Part shown: one piece after another, positions 18,443 through 26,332 of the stretch
Layout of the letters: each line of letters begins with the position of its first letter
How positions within the stretch are numbered: position 1 is the first letter of the stretch
Source of the DNA: UBA2031 sp037189985
Lineage (GTDB): Bacteria > Pseudomonadota > Gammaproteobacteria > Pseudomonadales > Moraxellaceae
Direction of reading: 5' to 3'
DNA: 64,000 bases
Assembly: GCA_037189985.1 (NCBI GenBank)
Contig: JBBCJX010000034.1
Span: 124,001-188,000 of the forward strand
The notes under the pieces: generated by a model
What the model was told of the DNA's origin: nothing
Seen by the model: only the letters and a program-made list of their open reading frames with translations
The model's database searches: none
Program-made: the position numbers and the translations under genes

Positions 18443-18477
18443 GTTGAGCAAAAGATTGAACAAAACAGTTAAGCAAA
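18443..18477. repeat. Three imperfect direct repeats in accB upstream region
   Basis: On the plus strand GTTGAGCAAAA (18443), ATTGAACAAAA (18455) and GTTAAGCAAA (18468) repeat with 12- and 13-base steps, in the 70-base gap between aroQ and accB. The run is AT-rich compared with its surroundings. It may be a protein-binding or leader element for accBC; no function is proven. Confidence 0.5.
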
Positions 18478-18486
18478 CGGGTTCGG

Positions 18487-18933
18487 TCAGGCGGGGGCCG
18501 CCAGCCGCCGTAATGCAAATGCCAGTGCCAGTTCATAACCCTGGGCACCCAGTCCGCAGACCACACCAACCGCGACATCTGAAAAATAGGAGTGCCGCCG
18601 GAACTCTTCCCGGGCGTGCACATTGGAAAGATGTATCTCGACAAAGGGGATGGCGACGCCGAGCAGAGCGTCGCGCAGGGCAACCGAGGTATGGGTGAAG
18701 GCACCGGGATTGATCAGGATGAAGCGCGTGCCGTCCGCTGCTGCTGCCTGGACCCGGTCGACCAGATGCCCTTCGTGATTGCTTTGCAGTGTGTCCAGCG
18801 TGGCGCCGACCGCCTGGGCCTGGGCAGCCAGCCGCGCGTTGATCGCATCCAGTGTGTCGGCGCCGTAGATGCCGGGCTCACGACTCCCCAGAAGGTTCAG
18901 GTTGGGGCCGTTCAGGACAAGAATCCTGCTCAT
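18487..18933 (-). CDS. aroQ: 3-dehydroquinate dehydratase, type II
   Basis: Third step of the shikimate pathway. The ATG at 18933 with AGGAAGA upstream gives 148 residues, the normal type II length. Diagnostic stretches are 'LVLNGPNLNLLGSREPGIYG' with the catalytic Tyr, 'ILINPGAFTHTSVALRDAL' and 'VEIHLSNVHAREEFRRHSY' with the catalytic His. The aroQ-accB-accC order is conserved in many gammaproteobacteria. A candidate promoter lies at 19031-19059. Confidence 0.97.
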   Translation of the reverse strand: MSRILVLNGPNLNLLGSREPGIYGADTLDAINARLAAQAQAVGATLDTLQSNHEGHLVDRVQAAAADGTRFILINPGAFTHTSVALRDALLGVAIPFVEIHLSNVHAREEFRRHSYFSDVAVGVVCGLGAQGYELALAFALRRLAAPA

Positions 18934-19030
18934 GGTGTCGGGTTCTTCCTGGGCTGCCCTGCTGTTGTGGCAGGGGAGGTTCCTTGTTTTGCCGGGTTGG
19001 CTGTAACCGGCTTGTGACCGGCGGGTCCGG

Positions 19031-19059
19031 ATTCTGCCCTTGTCTTGTCGAGCGGCCAA
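19031..19059 (-). promoter_or_regulatory. Candidate sigma-70 promoter of aroQ-accBC
   Basis: On the minus strand TTGGCC and CAGAAT are spaced 17 bases apart, about 95 bases upstream of the aroQ start. The boxes are imperfect, so this is a moderate prediction. Confidence 0.4.
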
Positions 19060-19198
19060 GTCCGGAATGCGGGGACTTCGCAACAAATTGTGTGCCCGCC
19101 GACAGGGCTGAAAAGTGATTGAGTTGCCGTCAAATTGCCGGAGTTCGCCGCACAATACCGAAAGTACCCGGGGCTGGCAATCTTGGTCGAGGCTTGGC

Positions 19199-19768
19199 TT
19201 ACAGGGCGGGAATCAGTGTCTCGTTGATCCATTGTATGAAGTCGGCTGCCGGCATTTCACCCAGAAGGCGGAACTCCGGGCGTTCGCGCCCCCCCATGTC
19301 GTAGACCAGCATGGCGGGCAGTCCCGCCAGTTCGTATTGGTCCAGCAGGGCCTGGGTCTCCGGCGTCAGTTCGGTGGCGTCTATTTGCAGCAGTACAAGT
19401 GGTGACATGGCCGCCTGCACATCGGCCCGGTTGAAGACGGTGTCTTTCCATACCAGGCAACTGGGGCACCAGTCTGCATAGAACTCCAGCAGTACAGGGC
19501 GCCCATGTGCCGCCTCCAGTGCGGCAGGCAGTTCTGTGGGTGTGATGATCTGGAATTGTCCGGGAACATCCTGCAAAACGAAGGGATTCTGTTCGATCTG
19601 GCTGTTATCCAGCCAGAGTCTGCCTCCGGTATACGCACAGGCTGTGGCCAGTAGCAGCAATGTCACGGCGACAGCTGTACTGCCGGCCGATGTGTGTCGC
19701 AGCAGCAGCCAGAGGCCGGGGCCGGCAAAAATGAGGCAGAGGGCGAGTAGCAGGAGAGTGGTATTCAT
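19199..19768 (-). CDS. Membrane-anchored thioredoxin-fold protein (DsbD gamma-like, short form)
   Basis: Probable disulfide reductase on the periplasmic side. The ATG at 19768 gives 189 residues: two hydrophobic segments (about 3-23 and 32-50), then a thioredoxin domain with redox motif WCPSC in 'LLEFYADWCPSCLVWKDTVF' and a cis-proline motif 'LAGLPAMLVYDMGG'. The domain resembles the C-terminal gamma domain of DsbD, but the eight-helix electron-conducting core and the N-terminal alpha domain are absent. In Pseudomonas the full-length dsbD/dipZ gene sits next to aroQ (from memory), so this may be a reduced relative or replacement. Its electron donor is unknown. Confidence 0.82.
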   Translation of the reverse strand: MNTTLLLLALCLIFAGPGLWLLLRHTSAGSTAVAVTLLLLATACAYTGGRLWLDNSQIEQNPFVLQDVPGQFQIITPTELPAALEAAHGRPVLLEFYADWCPSCLVWKDTVFNRADVQAAMSPLVLLQIDATELTPETQALLDQYELAGLPAMLVYDMGGRERPEFRLLGEMPAADFIQWINETLIPAL

Positions 19769-19888
19769 GCGGGCGCTGATGGTAGGTGAGTGAAGGGTAA
19801 ATGGCCATGTGTTTTGCGGCCTCTTATGCTTGCCTGTCATTTTCCTGTGCTGCAGGAAAAAGATGATGCGCCAGCCCCTGGCATGGGC

Positions 19889-19917
19889 TTATGGAGGCGG
19901 GAGCGGACGTGTAGAAT
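19889..19917 (+). promoter_or_regulatory. Candidate promoter of the DUF2333 gene
   Basis: TTATGG and TAGAAT lie 17 bases apart, about 80 bases before the start codon of the DUF2333 gene. The -10 box is good and the -35 box is weak. Confidence 0.4.
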
Positions 19918-19998
19918 CGCGCCGCCCGTCCCTTCTGCGACCCCCGACGGGTTTTCTTTCTTCATCTATTACAAAGGGTCGACGCAGTTCAGGGTTCC

Positions 19999-21036
19999 GT
20001 GGCAGCAATGGACAATTGGCAGGACAAGCTGGCCCGGCGATGGGCTGGGTGGCGCGCGCGCTGGTTGCCGGGTGAGCAATGGTCCGCGTGGCTGGTCATC
20101 CTTCCGCTTTTTTTGTTGCTGCAAGGCTTTCTGGCCTGGCACTGGAGCCGTGAGCCGGCTCCCTTTCTGGTGGTTGCCGAAGGTAATGAGGCTCCACGCC
20201 CCGGTGCCCTCTTGGCGCTCACCCTTGCCCGAGTCGCTGAAACCCTGACGGACAAGTCGGGTGGCTATCTGCGCAATGACCTTCTTCCTCCCGGCCTGCT
20301 GCTGGACAACATTCCTGCCTGGGAGCTGGGGGTCTTGAATCAGGTGCGCGACATGTCCCGAGCCTTGCATCGCGACATGGGGCTTTCCCATTCGCGTCTG
20401 GTGGAAGATGCGGATCTGGCGGCGGCTGAAGCTGCCTTTAATGTGCCGGCAGAGTCATGGGTATTTCCTGTCGCCGAGCGTGAGCTTGCCAAGGGGGCAA
20501 CGGCCCTGCGCACATACGCAGACCGTCTGGGCTCTGGCAAGGAGGCAGCCTTTTCTCCCCGGCATGCCTATCTGTTGCGCTGGTTGGGTGATGTGGAAGG
20601 GCGCCTGGCGCTGCTTTCTGCGCGACTCAATGCTTCTTTGCCGGATCATCCGGTGATTGTCGGCGTGACGGGTGAGGCAAGCAGCCCCGAAAAGACACCC
20701 TGGTGGCAGGTGGATGACGCGTTTTATGAGGCAAGAGGCAGTGCCTGGGCGCTGATGCACTTGTTGCGGGCTGTGGAGGTCGAATACGGGCCTGAGCTGG
20801 AGCGGCAGGGTGGTCAGCTGAGCCTGCGCGCTGCCATCCACGAGCTGGAGGCGACCCAGCAGACCGTGTGGAGCCCGTTCATCCTCAATGGCTCAGGCTT
20901 CGGGCTTTTTGCCAACCACTCTCTGGTGATGGCCAACTATCTGAATCGTGCCCAGGGCAACCTGGCCGATGTCAGCGAGCTTCTGCGCGAGCTTGAGCGA
21001 CCCGTGGCGGCTGCCCGCTCCGTGGTGGTGGAGTGA
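19999..21036 (+). CDS. DUF2333 family inner-membrane protein
   Basis: Function unknown. The 345-residue product has one transmembrane segment at about residues 30-47 and a long, probably periplasmic domain. Family wording is strong near the end: 'TPWWQVDDAFYEARGSAWAL', 'VWSPFILNGSGFGLFANHSL' and 'VMANYLNRAQGNLADVSELL'. The start used is GTG 19999 (AGGG a few bases upstream); an in-frame ATG at 20008 is an alternative. It stands alone between the divergent thioredoxin gene and the cox cluster. Confidence 0.88.
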   Translation: MAAMDNWQDKLARRWAGWRARWLPGEQWSAWLVILPLFLLLQGFLAWHWSREPAPFLVVAEGNEAPRPGALLALTLARVAETLTDKSGGYLRNDLLPPGLLLDNIPAWELGVLNQVRDMSRALHRDMGLSHSRLVEDADLAAAEAAFNVPAESWVFPVAERELAKGATALRTYADRLGSGKEAAFSPRHAYLLRWLGDVEGRLALLSARLNASLPDHPVIVGVTGEASSPEKTPWWQVDDAFYEARGSAWALMHLLRAVEVEYGPELERQGGQLSLRAAIHELEATQQTVWSPFILNGSGFGLFANHSLVMANYLNRAQGNLADVSELLRELERPVAAARSVVVE

Positions 21037-21390
21037 AAGGATAAGCCAGTGTTTTTCGGCGGATTTCCTCCAAAAATACCCGGAAAAATCCTGCGGACTG
21101 TATGGACATCATGATCCCCAGCCCATAAATTACGCACCCGACACAATGGCGGGTTTTGACGGGCCTCGCCCGTGCCATTGGCGGCAGTACCATCGGGTTC
21201 ACAGTCCGCTGTTCACAAGCACTGAATAAGGCATATGCCGAGCTTCCGCCCCTGTCGCGGCTGGCTTGGTGGCATTTTTTACGTGTACTGAATTTCACGG
21301 GTACGGCCGGGCTCATTGCCTCAATGTCCGGCTCAAAAAAGGCAGGTCCGAACTCAGGCGGGCCTGCCGCGCAATAACGGGAGTAGACGC
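21037..21390. other. 354-base gene-free leader upstream of coxB
   Basis: No convincing gene is visible here. The stretch holds the nested hairpin at 21144-21180 and a second inverted repeat GGCAGG / CCTGCC (21341-21346 and 21363-21368) just before the coxB ribosome-binding site. No clear -35/-10 pair was found, so the cox promoter could lie anywhere in this gap. Confidence 0.5.
21144..21180 (+). promoter_or_regulatory. Nested stem-loop in the cox leader
   Basis: An outer stem pairs CAATGGC (21144-21150) with GCCATTG (21174-21180). Inside, ACGGGC (21159-21164) pairs with GCCCGT (21168-21173) around a three-base loop. An eight-base asymmetric bulge GGGTTTTG lies between the two stems on the 5' side. 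All 13 pairs are Watson-Crick. No T-run follows, so it is not an intrinsic terminator. A role in cox mRNA control is inference. Confidence 0.5.
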
Positions 21391-22626
21391 ATGCGGTCAT
21401 CTCTTATCTTCCGTGCCGGAGCAGCACTTGCTGCCTTGGTGCTGGCCCCAGTGGCCACGGCTACCCAGCTCGACATGACGCCGGGTGTCACGGAGATCAG
21501 CCAACAGGTATTCGAGCTCCATCGCTTCATGCTTTATGTATGTATCGCGATCGGTGTCGGCGTGTTCGGGGTGATGTTCTATTCCATCATCCAGCACCGC
21601 AAGTCCAAGGGCGTGAAGCCTGCCGACTTCCACGAAAGCACTGTTGTGGAAATCATCTGGACCGTCATTCCCTTCGTTATCCTCATCGTCATGGCCGTGC
21701 CTGCCACCAAGGTGCTCATTGCCATGAGTGATACGGGAGACTCCGATCTCACCGTGCGCGTGACGGGTTCGCAGTGGAAGTGGCACTACGAATACCTGTC
21801 GTATGGCGAAGAAAAGAGTGTCGGCTTGGGCTTCCTGTCCGTGCTGTCCACGCCCAAGGAACAGTTCAATTTCCTGCCTCAGTACGAAGGTGAAGGCCCT
21901 GCCGAAAAGCAGATCAGCCTCAAGAACCTCTTCAGCATGGGCAGCAAGCAGCCTGATTTCGAACAGAGCCCGCATTACCTCGTGGAAGTGGACAAACCGC
22001 TGGTGATCCCGTCTGGCAAGAAAGTCCGTTTCCTCGTGACCTCCGATGACGTGATCCATGCCTGGTGGGTGCCTGACTTTGCCCTCAAGCGTGACGCCAT
22101 CCCCGGTTTCATCAATGAAATCTGGACCGAAGTTCCCGTCGGCCAGGAAGGCATCTATCGTGGCCGTTGCGCCGAGCTTTGCGGCAAGGACCATGCCTTC
22201 ATGCCCATCGTGGTGGAAGTGAAGACACAGGCCGATTTTGATGCCTGGCTGGTTGAAGCCAAGGTCAAGGCCGAAGAAGAAGCCAAGGCAGCTGCCATGT
22301 CGGCCGATTACAAGTTTGCCGACATTGCCGAAGCCGACAAGCTGGGTACCGAGGTGTATGCCGCACGTTGTGCCGCCTGCCATCAGGCCACCGGTACCGG
22401 TCTGCCGCCAATGTTCCCGGCGCTGAAGGGCTCCAAGATTGTGGCCGACAAGAGCCATCTCGCGGACAACATCCACATCGTGCAGTTCGGCAAGGGTGCC
22501 ATGCCGGCTTGGCGCAATGTCCTGACGCCCAAGGAATCTGCCGCCGTCATCACGCATATCCGCAACAGTTGGGGCAACAGCACGGGTGACCTCGTGCAGC
22601 CGTCCGACGTTGCCGATGCCAAGTAA
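21391..22626 (+). CDS. coxB: Cytochrome c oxidase subunit II fused to cytochrome c
   Basis: Receives electrons and passes them through CuA to subunit I. The ATG at 21391 (GGGAG upstream) gives 411 residues: a signal peptide to about residue 25, two transmembrane helices (about 43-65 and 87-110), then the cupredoxin domain. CuA ligands are readable: His223, Cys260, Glu262, Cys264, His268 and Met271. An Ala/Lys/Glu-rich linker leads to a C-terminal cytochrome c domain with heme motif CAACH (Cys327, Cys330, His331) and a likely axial Met in 'GKGAMPAW'. Subunit II with an attached cytochrome c is typical of caa3-like oxidases. First gene of the cox cluster. Confidence 0.96.
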   Translation: MRSSLIFRAGAALAALVLAPVATATQLDMTPGVTEISQQVFELHRFMLYVCIAIGVGVFGVMFYSIIQHRKSKGVKPADFHESTVVEIIWTVIPFVILIVMAVPATKVLIAMSDTGDSDLTVRVTGSQWKWHYEYLSYGEEKSVGLGFLSVLSTPKEQFNFLPQYEGEGPAEKQISLKNLFSMGSKQPDFEQSPHYLVEVDKPLVIPSGKKVRFLVTSDDVIHAWWVPDFALKRDAIPGFINEIWTEVPVGQEGIYRGRCAELCGKDHAFMPIVVEVKTQADFDAWLVEAKVKAEEEAKAAAMSADYKFADIAEADKLGTEVYAARCAACHQATGTGLPPMFPALKGSKIVADKSHLADNIHIVQFGKGAMPAWRNVLTPKESAAVITHIRNSWGNSTGDLVQPSDVADAK

Positions 22627-22644
22627 TCAGGGGAGAGAACAGAA

Positions 22645-24243
22645 ATGAGTCACGCCGCTTCCCACGATCATCACGACGATCACCACCACCACGAGCTTCC
22701 CCCGTTCTGGAAGCGCATGTTCACCACGTCGAACCACAAGGACATCGGTTCGCTGTACCTCATGTTCGCCTTTGCCATGCTGCTCTGCGGTGGTGCCGCT
22801 GCCATGGTCATCCGTGCCGAACTGATGTATCCCGGCCTGCAACTCGTGCAGCCCGACTTCTTCAACCAGATGACCACGGTTCACGGTCTGATCATGGTGT
22901 TCGGCGCCATCATGCCGGCCTTCACGGGCTTTGCGAACTGGATGGTGCCGATGATGATCGGTGCGCCGGACATGGCCTTGCCGCGTCTGAACCTGTTCAG
23001 CTTCTGGCTGCTGCCGTTTGCCTTCACCATCCTTATCGGTTCTGTGGTCATGTCGCTGATGGGCATGGGGTCCGCACCCAACTTCGGCTGGACCTTCTAC
23101 GCGCCGCTGTCGACCAAGTTTGCCCCTGCCAGCACGGACCTGTTCATCTTCTCCGTCCACCTGATGGGTATCTCTTCCATCCTGGGTGCGATCAACGTTG
23201 TCGTGACCATCTTCAACCTGCGTGCCCCCGGCATGACCATGATGAAGATGCCGCTCTTCGTGTGGACTTGGTTGATCACCGCTTTCCTGCTGATTGCCGT
23301 GATGCCTGTTCTGGCCGGTGCCGTGACCATGATGCTGACCGACCGTCATTTCGGCACCAGCTTCTTTGATGCTGCCGGTGGCGGTGATCCCGTGATGTTC
23401 CAGCACATTTTCTGGTTCTTCGGGCACCCCGAGGTATACATCATGATCCTGCCGTCCTTCGGCATCGTCTCGGCCGTGATCCCGACCTTTGCCCGCAAGC
23501 CACTGTTCGGCTATGCCTCCATGGTGTACGCCACGGCTTCCATCGCCCTGCTGTCCTTCGTGGTATGGGCGCATCACATGTTCACTACCGGCCTACCGCT
23601 GGCGGGTGCACTGTTCTACATGTACATGACCATGCTCATCTCCGTGCCCACAGGCGTGAAGGTGTTCAACTGGGCAGCGACCATGTGGCGTGGTGCCATG
23701 ACGTTTGAAGTGCCCATGCTGTTCGCGATTGCCTTCGTGATCCTGTTCTCCATCGGTGGTTTCTCCGGCCTGATGCTGGCCATTACGCCTGCCGACCAGC
23801 AGTACCAGGATGCGTATTTCGTGGTGGCGCATTTCCACTATGTGCTGGTGTCCGGTGCCCTGTTCTCCATGTTTGCCGGTGCCTACTACTGGCTGCCCAA
23901 GTGGACCGGCCATATGTACAACACCAAACTGGCCAACCTGCATTTCTGGAACTCGCTGCTGTCCGTGAACCTGCTGTTCTTCCCCATGCATTTCGTGGGC
24001 CTTGCCGGCATGCCGCGTCGCTATGCCGACTATTCGCAGCAGTTCGCTGACCTCAATTTCTGGATTTCCATTGGCGGCTTCTGGTTCGGCCTGTCGCAGC
24101 TTCTCTTCCTGGCTGTGCTGCTGACTGCCAAGAAAGGCCCCAAGGTGGATGCCCAGGTCTGGGAAGGTGCCGAGGGTCTGGAGTGGACGGTGGACAGCCC
24201 GGCTCCCTATCACACGTTTGAAACGCCCCCTGTCATCAAGTAA
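22645..24243 (+). CDS. coxA: Cytochrome c oxidase subunit I
   Basis: Catalytic subunit that reduces oxygen at the heme a3-CuB centre and pumps protons. It has 532 residues and 12 transmembrane helices. The His-Tyr active-site region 'WFFGHPEVYIMILPSFGI', the CuB histidines in 'WAHHMFTTGL' and the heme ligand region 'DAYFVVAHFHYVLVSGALF' are visible. The first 17 residues are strikingly rich in His and Asp (seven of residues 10-16 are His or Asp). GGGGAGAG lies upstream of the ATG. It follows coxB by 18 bases. Confidence 0.97.
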   Translation: MSHAASHDHHDDHHHHELPPFWKRMFTTSNHKDIGSLYLMFAFAMLLCGGAAAMVIRAELMYPGLQLVQPDFFNQMTTVHGLIMVFGAIMPAFTGFANWMVPMMIGAPDMALPRLNLFSFWLLPFAFTILIGSVVMSLMGMGSAPNFGWTFYAPLSTKFAPASTDLFIFSVHLMGISSILGAINVVVTIFNLRAPGMTMMKMPLFVWTWLITAFLLIAVMPVLAGAVTMMLTDRHFGTSFFDAAGGGDPVMFQHIFWFFGHPEVYIMILPSFGIVSAVIPTFARKPLFGYASMVYATASIALLSFVVWAHHMFTTGLPLAGALFYMYMTMLISVPTGVKVFNWAATMWRGAMTFEVPMLFAIAFVILFSIGGFSGLMLAITPADQQYQDAYFVVAHFHYVLVSGALFSMFAGAYYWLPKWTGHMYNTKLANLHFWNSLLSVNLLFFPMHFVGLAGMPRRYADYSQQFADLNFWISIGGFWFGLSQLLFLAVLLTAKKGPKVDAQVWEGAEGLEWTVDSPAPYHTFETPPVIK

Positions 24244-24278
24244 GGCAGGGGTGCTGCAGTTAGTGGTGGCGCAAGCGC

Positions 24279-24851
24279 ATGAGTGAGCAACCCGAAGATT
24301 CCGTGCCCAGCCTGGCTGAGCAGAACCGCCGTCTCCTGGTCAAGCTGGGTGTGGTGGTGGTGGGAATGTTCGTGTTTGCGGTTTTCCTCATGCCGCCCAT
24401 TTACGATGCTTTCTGCGAGCTGACCGGGCTCAATGGCAAGGGTGTGAACAAGGCAGCAACGGCTTCTGTCGAAACCGATGACAGCCGCACACTCACCATG
24501 GAGTTCCTGGTGTCCACGGACAAGGCCCTGCCTTGGGATTTCAACTCTGAAACCCCTGCTGTCAGGGTGCATCCGGGACAGATAACGAAGACGGTGTTCT
24601 TCGTGAAAAACCGCGACACTGCGGCGATCACCGGCAGGGCCGTGCCCTCCATATCGCCCAGTGAAGCAGCTCGTTATGTAAAGAAGACGGAGTGTTTCTG
24701 TTTTCGTGAGCAGAGTCTGGATGGTGGTGCCGAACGGGCCATGCCGATGATCTTCTATATTGATCCGGCCATCCCCAAGCACATCACCACCGTGACGCTC
24801 TCCTACAAGTTTTTCAATTTGACGGATCAGGTCAGAACGGCATCCCGCTGA
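24279..24851 (+). CDS. ctaG: Cytochrome c oxidase assembly protein, Cox11/CtaG copper chaperone
   Basis: Inserts copper into the CuB site of subunit I. The 190-residue protein has one N-terminal transmembrane segment (about residues 20-40, ending 'FLMPPIYDAFCELTG') and a periplasmic domain with the copper-binding motif CFCF (Cys139, Cys141). 'AMPMIFYIDP' and 'TLSYKFFNL' near the end are family hallmarks. It lies between coxA and coxC, the common order. Confidence 0.96.
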   Translation: MSEQPEDSVPSLAEQNRRLLVKLGVVVVGMFVFAVFLMPPIYDAFCELTGLNGKGVNKAATASVETDDSRTLTMEFLVSTDKALPWDFNSETPAVRVHPGQITKTVFFVKNRDTAAITGRAVPSISPSEAARYVKKTECFCFREQSLDGGAERAMPMIFYIDPAIPKHITTVTLSYKFFNLTDQVRTASR

Positions 24852-24906
24852 ACCTGAAAATAACGAACCCCCCAGCCACGCCAGCAAAAAGCGAAGGGAG
24901 ACAACC

Positions 24907-25842
24907 ATGTCCGAGCACCACACGCCAGCGGCCTCCGGAACAAAACCGGTCAGCTACTATGTCCCGGCTTCCAGCCCCTGGCCTTTCCTGGGCTCTTTCA
25001 TTCTTTTCATCCTGGTGATCGGCGCTGCCGCCTTGATCCAGGGACATGGCGTGACGGATCTCAGCCGCGGCATGCAGGGCAATGGTGCCGGCACGCTCTG
25101 GTTCCTGTTCCCCATCGGTCTGGTGGGTGTGTTGACGCTGATGTTTTTCTGGTTCCGTGACACGGCCCGTGAATCGCTGGCCAACATGAATTCGGCCCAG
25201 ATGGATCGCTCCTACCGTCAGGGCATGACCTGGTTCATCTTTTCTGAAGTGATGTTCTTCGCTGCTTTCTTCGGTGCCCTGTTCTATGCCCGCTGGCTGA
25301 TCGTTCCCTGGCTGGGTGGTGAGGGCGAGCGCGGTGTCATGACGCATGAGCTGCTCTGGCCCAACTTCCAGGCTATGTGGCCACTGGTCAAGTTCCCGGA
25401 TGGCGGCAGCACCACTGCGATGAGCCCTTGGGGCTTGCCGCTGATCAACACCATCATCCTGCTGATTTCGTCCATAACACTGACGATTTCCCATCATGCC
25501 CTGGTGGCAGGTGACCGTGCGAAGCAGCGTAATTTCCTGGCAATCACCTGTGTGCTGGGCGTGATCTTCCTGGGCCTGCAGGTCGAGGAATACATCCATG
25601 CCTACTCGGAAATGGGTCTGACACTGAAGTCGGGCATCTACGGCTCCACTTTCTTCATGCTGACCGGTTTCCACGGGTTTCACGTCACCATCGGCACCAT
25701 CATGCTGATCGTCATGCTGATCCGTACCATCAAGGGCCATCTCACACCGGATAACCATTTCGCCTTTGAAGCGGCCGCGTGGTACTGGCACTTTGTGGAT
25801 GTGGTCTGGCTCTTCCTCTTCCTGGTGGTGTACTGGTTCTGA
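24907..25842 (+). CDS. coxC: Cytochrome c oxidase subunit III
   Basis: Core membrane subunit that stabilises the oxidase. The 311-residue product has seven predicted transmembrane helices. Family signatures are 'RQGMTWFIFSEVMFFAAFFG', 'GLQVEEYIHAYSEMGL', 'FHGFHVTIGTIMLIV' and the end 'AWYWHFVDVVWLFLFLVVYW'. GAAGGGAG precedes the ATG. The terminator at 25868-25899 follows the stop by 25 bases, closing the structural-gene transcript. Confidence 0.97.
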   Translation: MSEHHTPAASGTKPVSYYVPASSPWPFLGSFILFILVIGAAALIQGHGVTDLSRGMQGNGAGTLWFLFPIGLVGVLTLMFFWFRDTARESLANMNSAQMDRSYRQGMTWFIFSEVMFFAAFFGALFYARWLIVPWLGGEGERGVMTHELLWPNFQAMWPLVKFPDGGSTTAMSPWGLPLINTIILLISSITLTISHHALVAGDRAKQRNFLAITCVLGVIFLGLQVEEYIHAYSEMGLTLKSGIYGSTFFMLTGFHGFHVTIGTIMLIVMLIRTIKGHLTPDNHFAFEAAAWYWHFVDVVWLFLFLVVYWF

Positions 25843-25867
25843 CCGGTAGCCTCTGGCAGGGATTGCA

Positions 25868-25899
25868 TGAAAAAGCCCGGACATTTCCGGGCTTTTTCA
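25868..25899. terminator. Bidirectional terminator after coxC
   Basis: TGAAAAAGCCCGG and CCGGGCTTTTTCA form a 13-base-pair stem with a six-base loop and a T-rich 3' arm on each strand. It separates convergent coxC (plus) and the DUF2909 gene (minus). Confidence 0.9.
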
Positions 25900-25915
25900 C
25901 ATGGGCCTGCTGCTT

Positions 25916-26164
25916 TCACGGGGCAGTTGTAGTGGCGGGAGGTGCTTGCTGGACTTGAGGCAGGCCATGAGGCGTGATGAGGCCGAAGAACGAGGCTACG
26001 CAAAGTCCGACGATGATGGCGATGGAAAACACCAGGCGCCAGGCCAGGAATTTCAGTGTCTTCTCGGAATGGCCTTTTTCACCCCGGGTGAGATGGGCAA
26101 GGGCTGTGAAAAGGCTGAACAGCACTGCCAGCATGGCAAGTACGACAATGATCTTGATCCACAT
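25916..26164 (-). CDS. DUF2909 family twin-transmembrane small protein
   Basis: Function unknown. The 82-residue protein has two hydrophobic helices (about residues 3-24 and 42-63) separated by a charged loop 'TRGEKGHSEKTLKF' and ends in a Pro/Thr/Ala-rich tail. DUF2909 proteins are found beside cytochrome oxidase and SURF1 genes, as here, which suggests a link to oxidase assembly. It runs opposite to the surrounding cox genes. Confidence 0.82.
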   Translation of the reverse strand: MWIKIIVVLAMLAVLFSLFTALAHLTRGEKGHSEKTLKFLAWRLVFSIAIIVGLCVASFFGLITPHGLPQVQQAPPATTTAP

Positions 26165-26332
26165 GGTCAGGCACCGGTTGCTTCGGGATGGCAGAGCCTA
26201 GGGGCTGCGGGCGATTGCCGCAACCGGACAAAGCGTCAGCCAGGTCCGGTGCCTGCCGACCGTCTTCCTGTGCTTTTGTCCTGTGTCAGCCTGATTCATC
26301 GGCAACCCGGATATGAGAAAACCTGAGTATTC

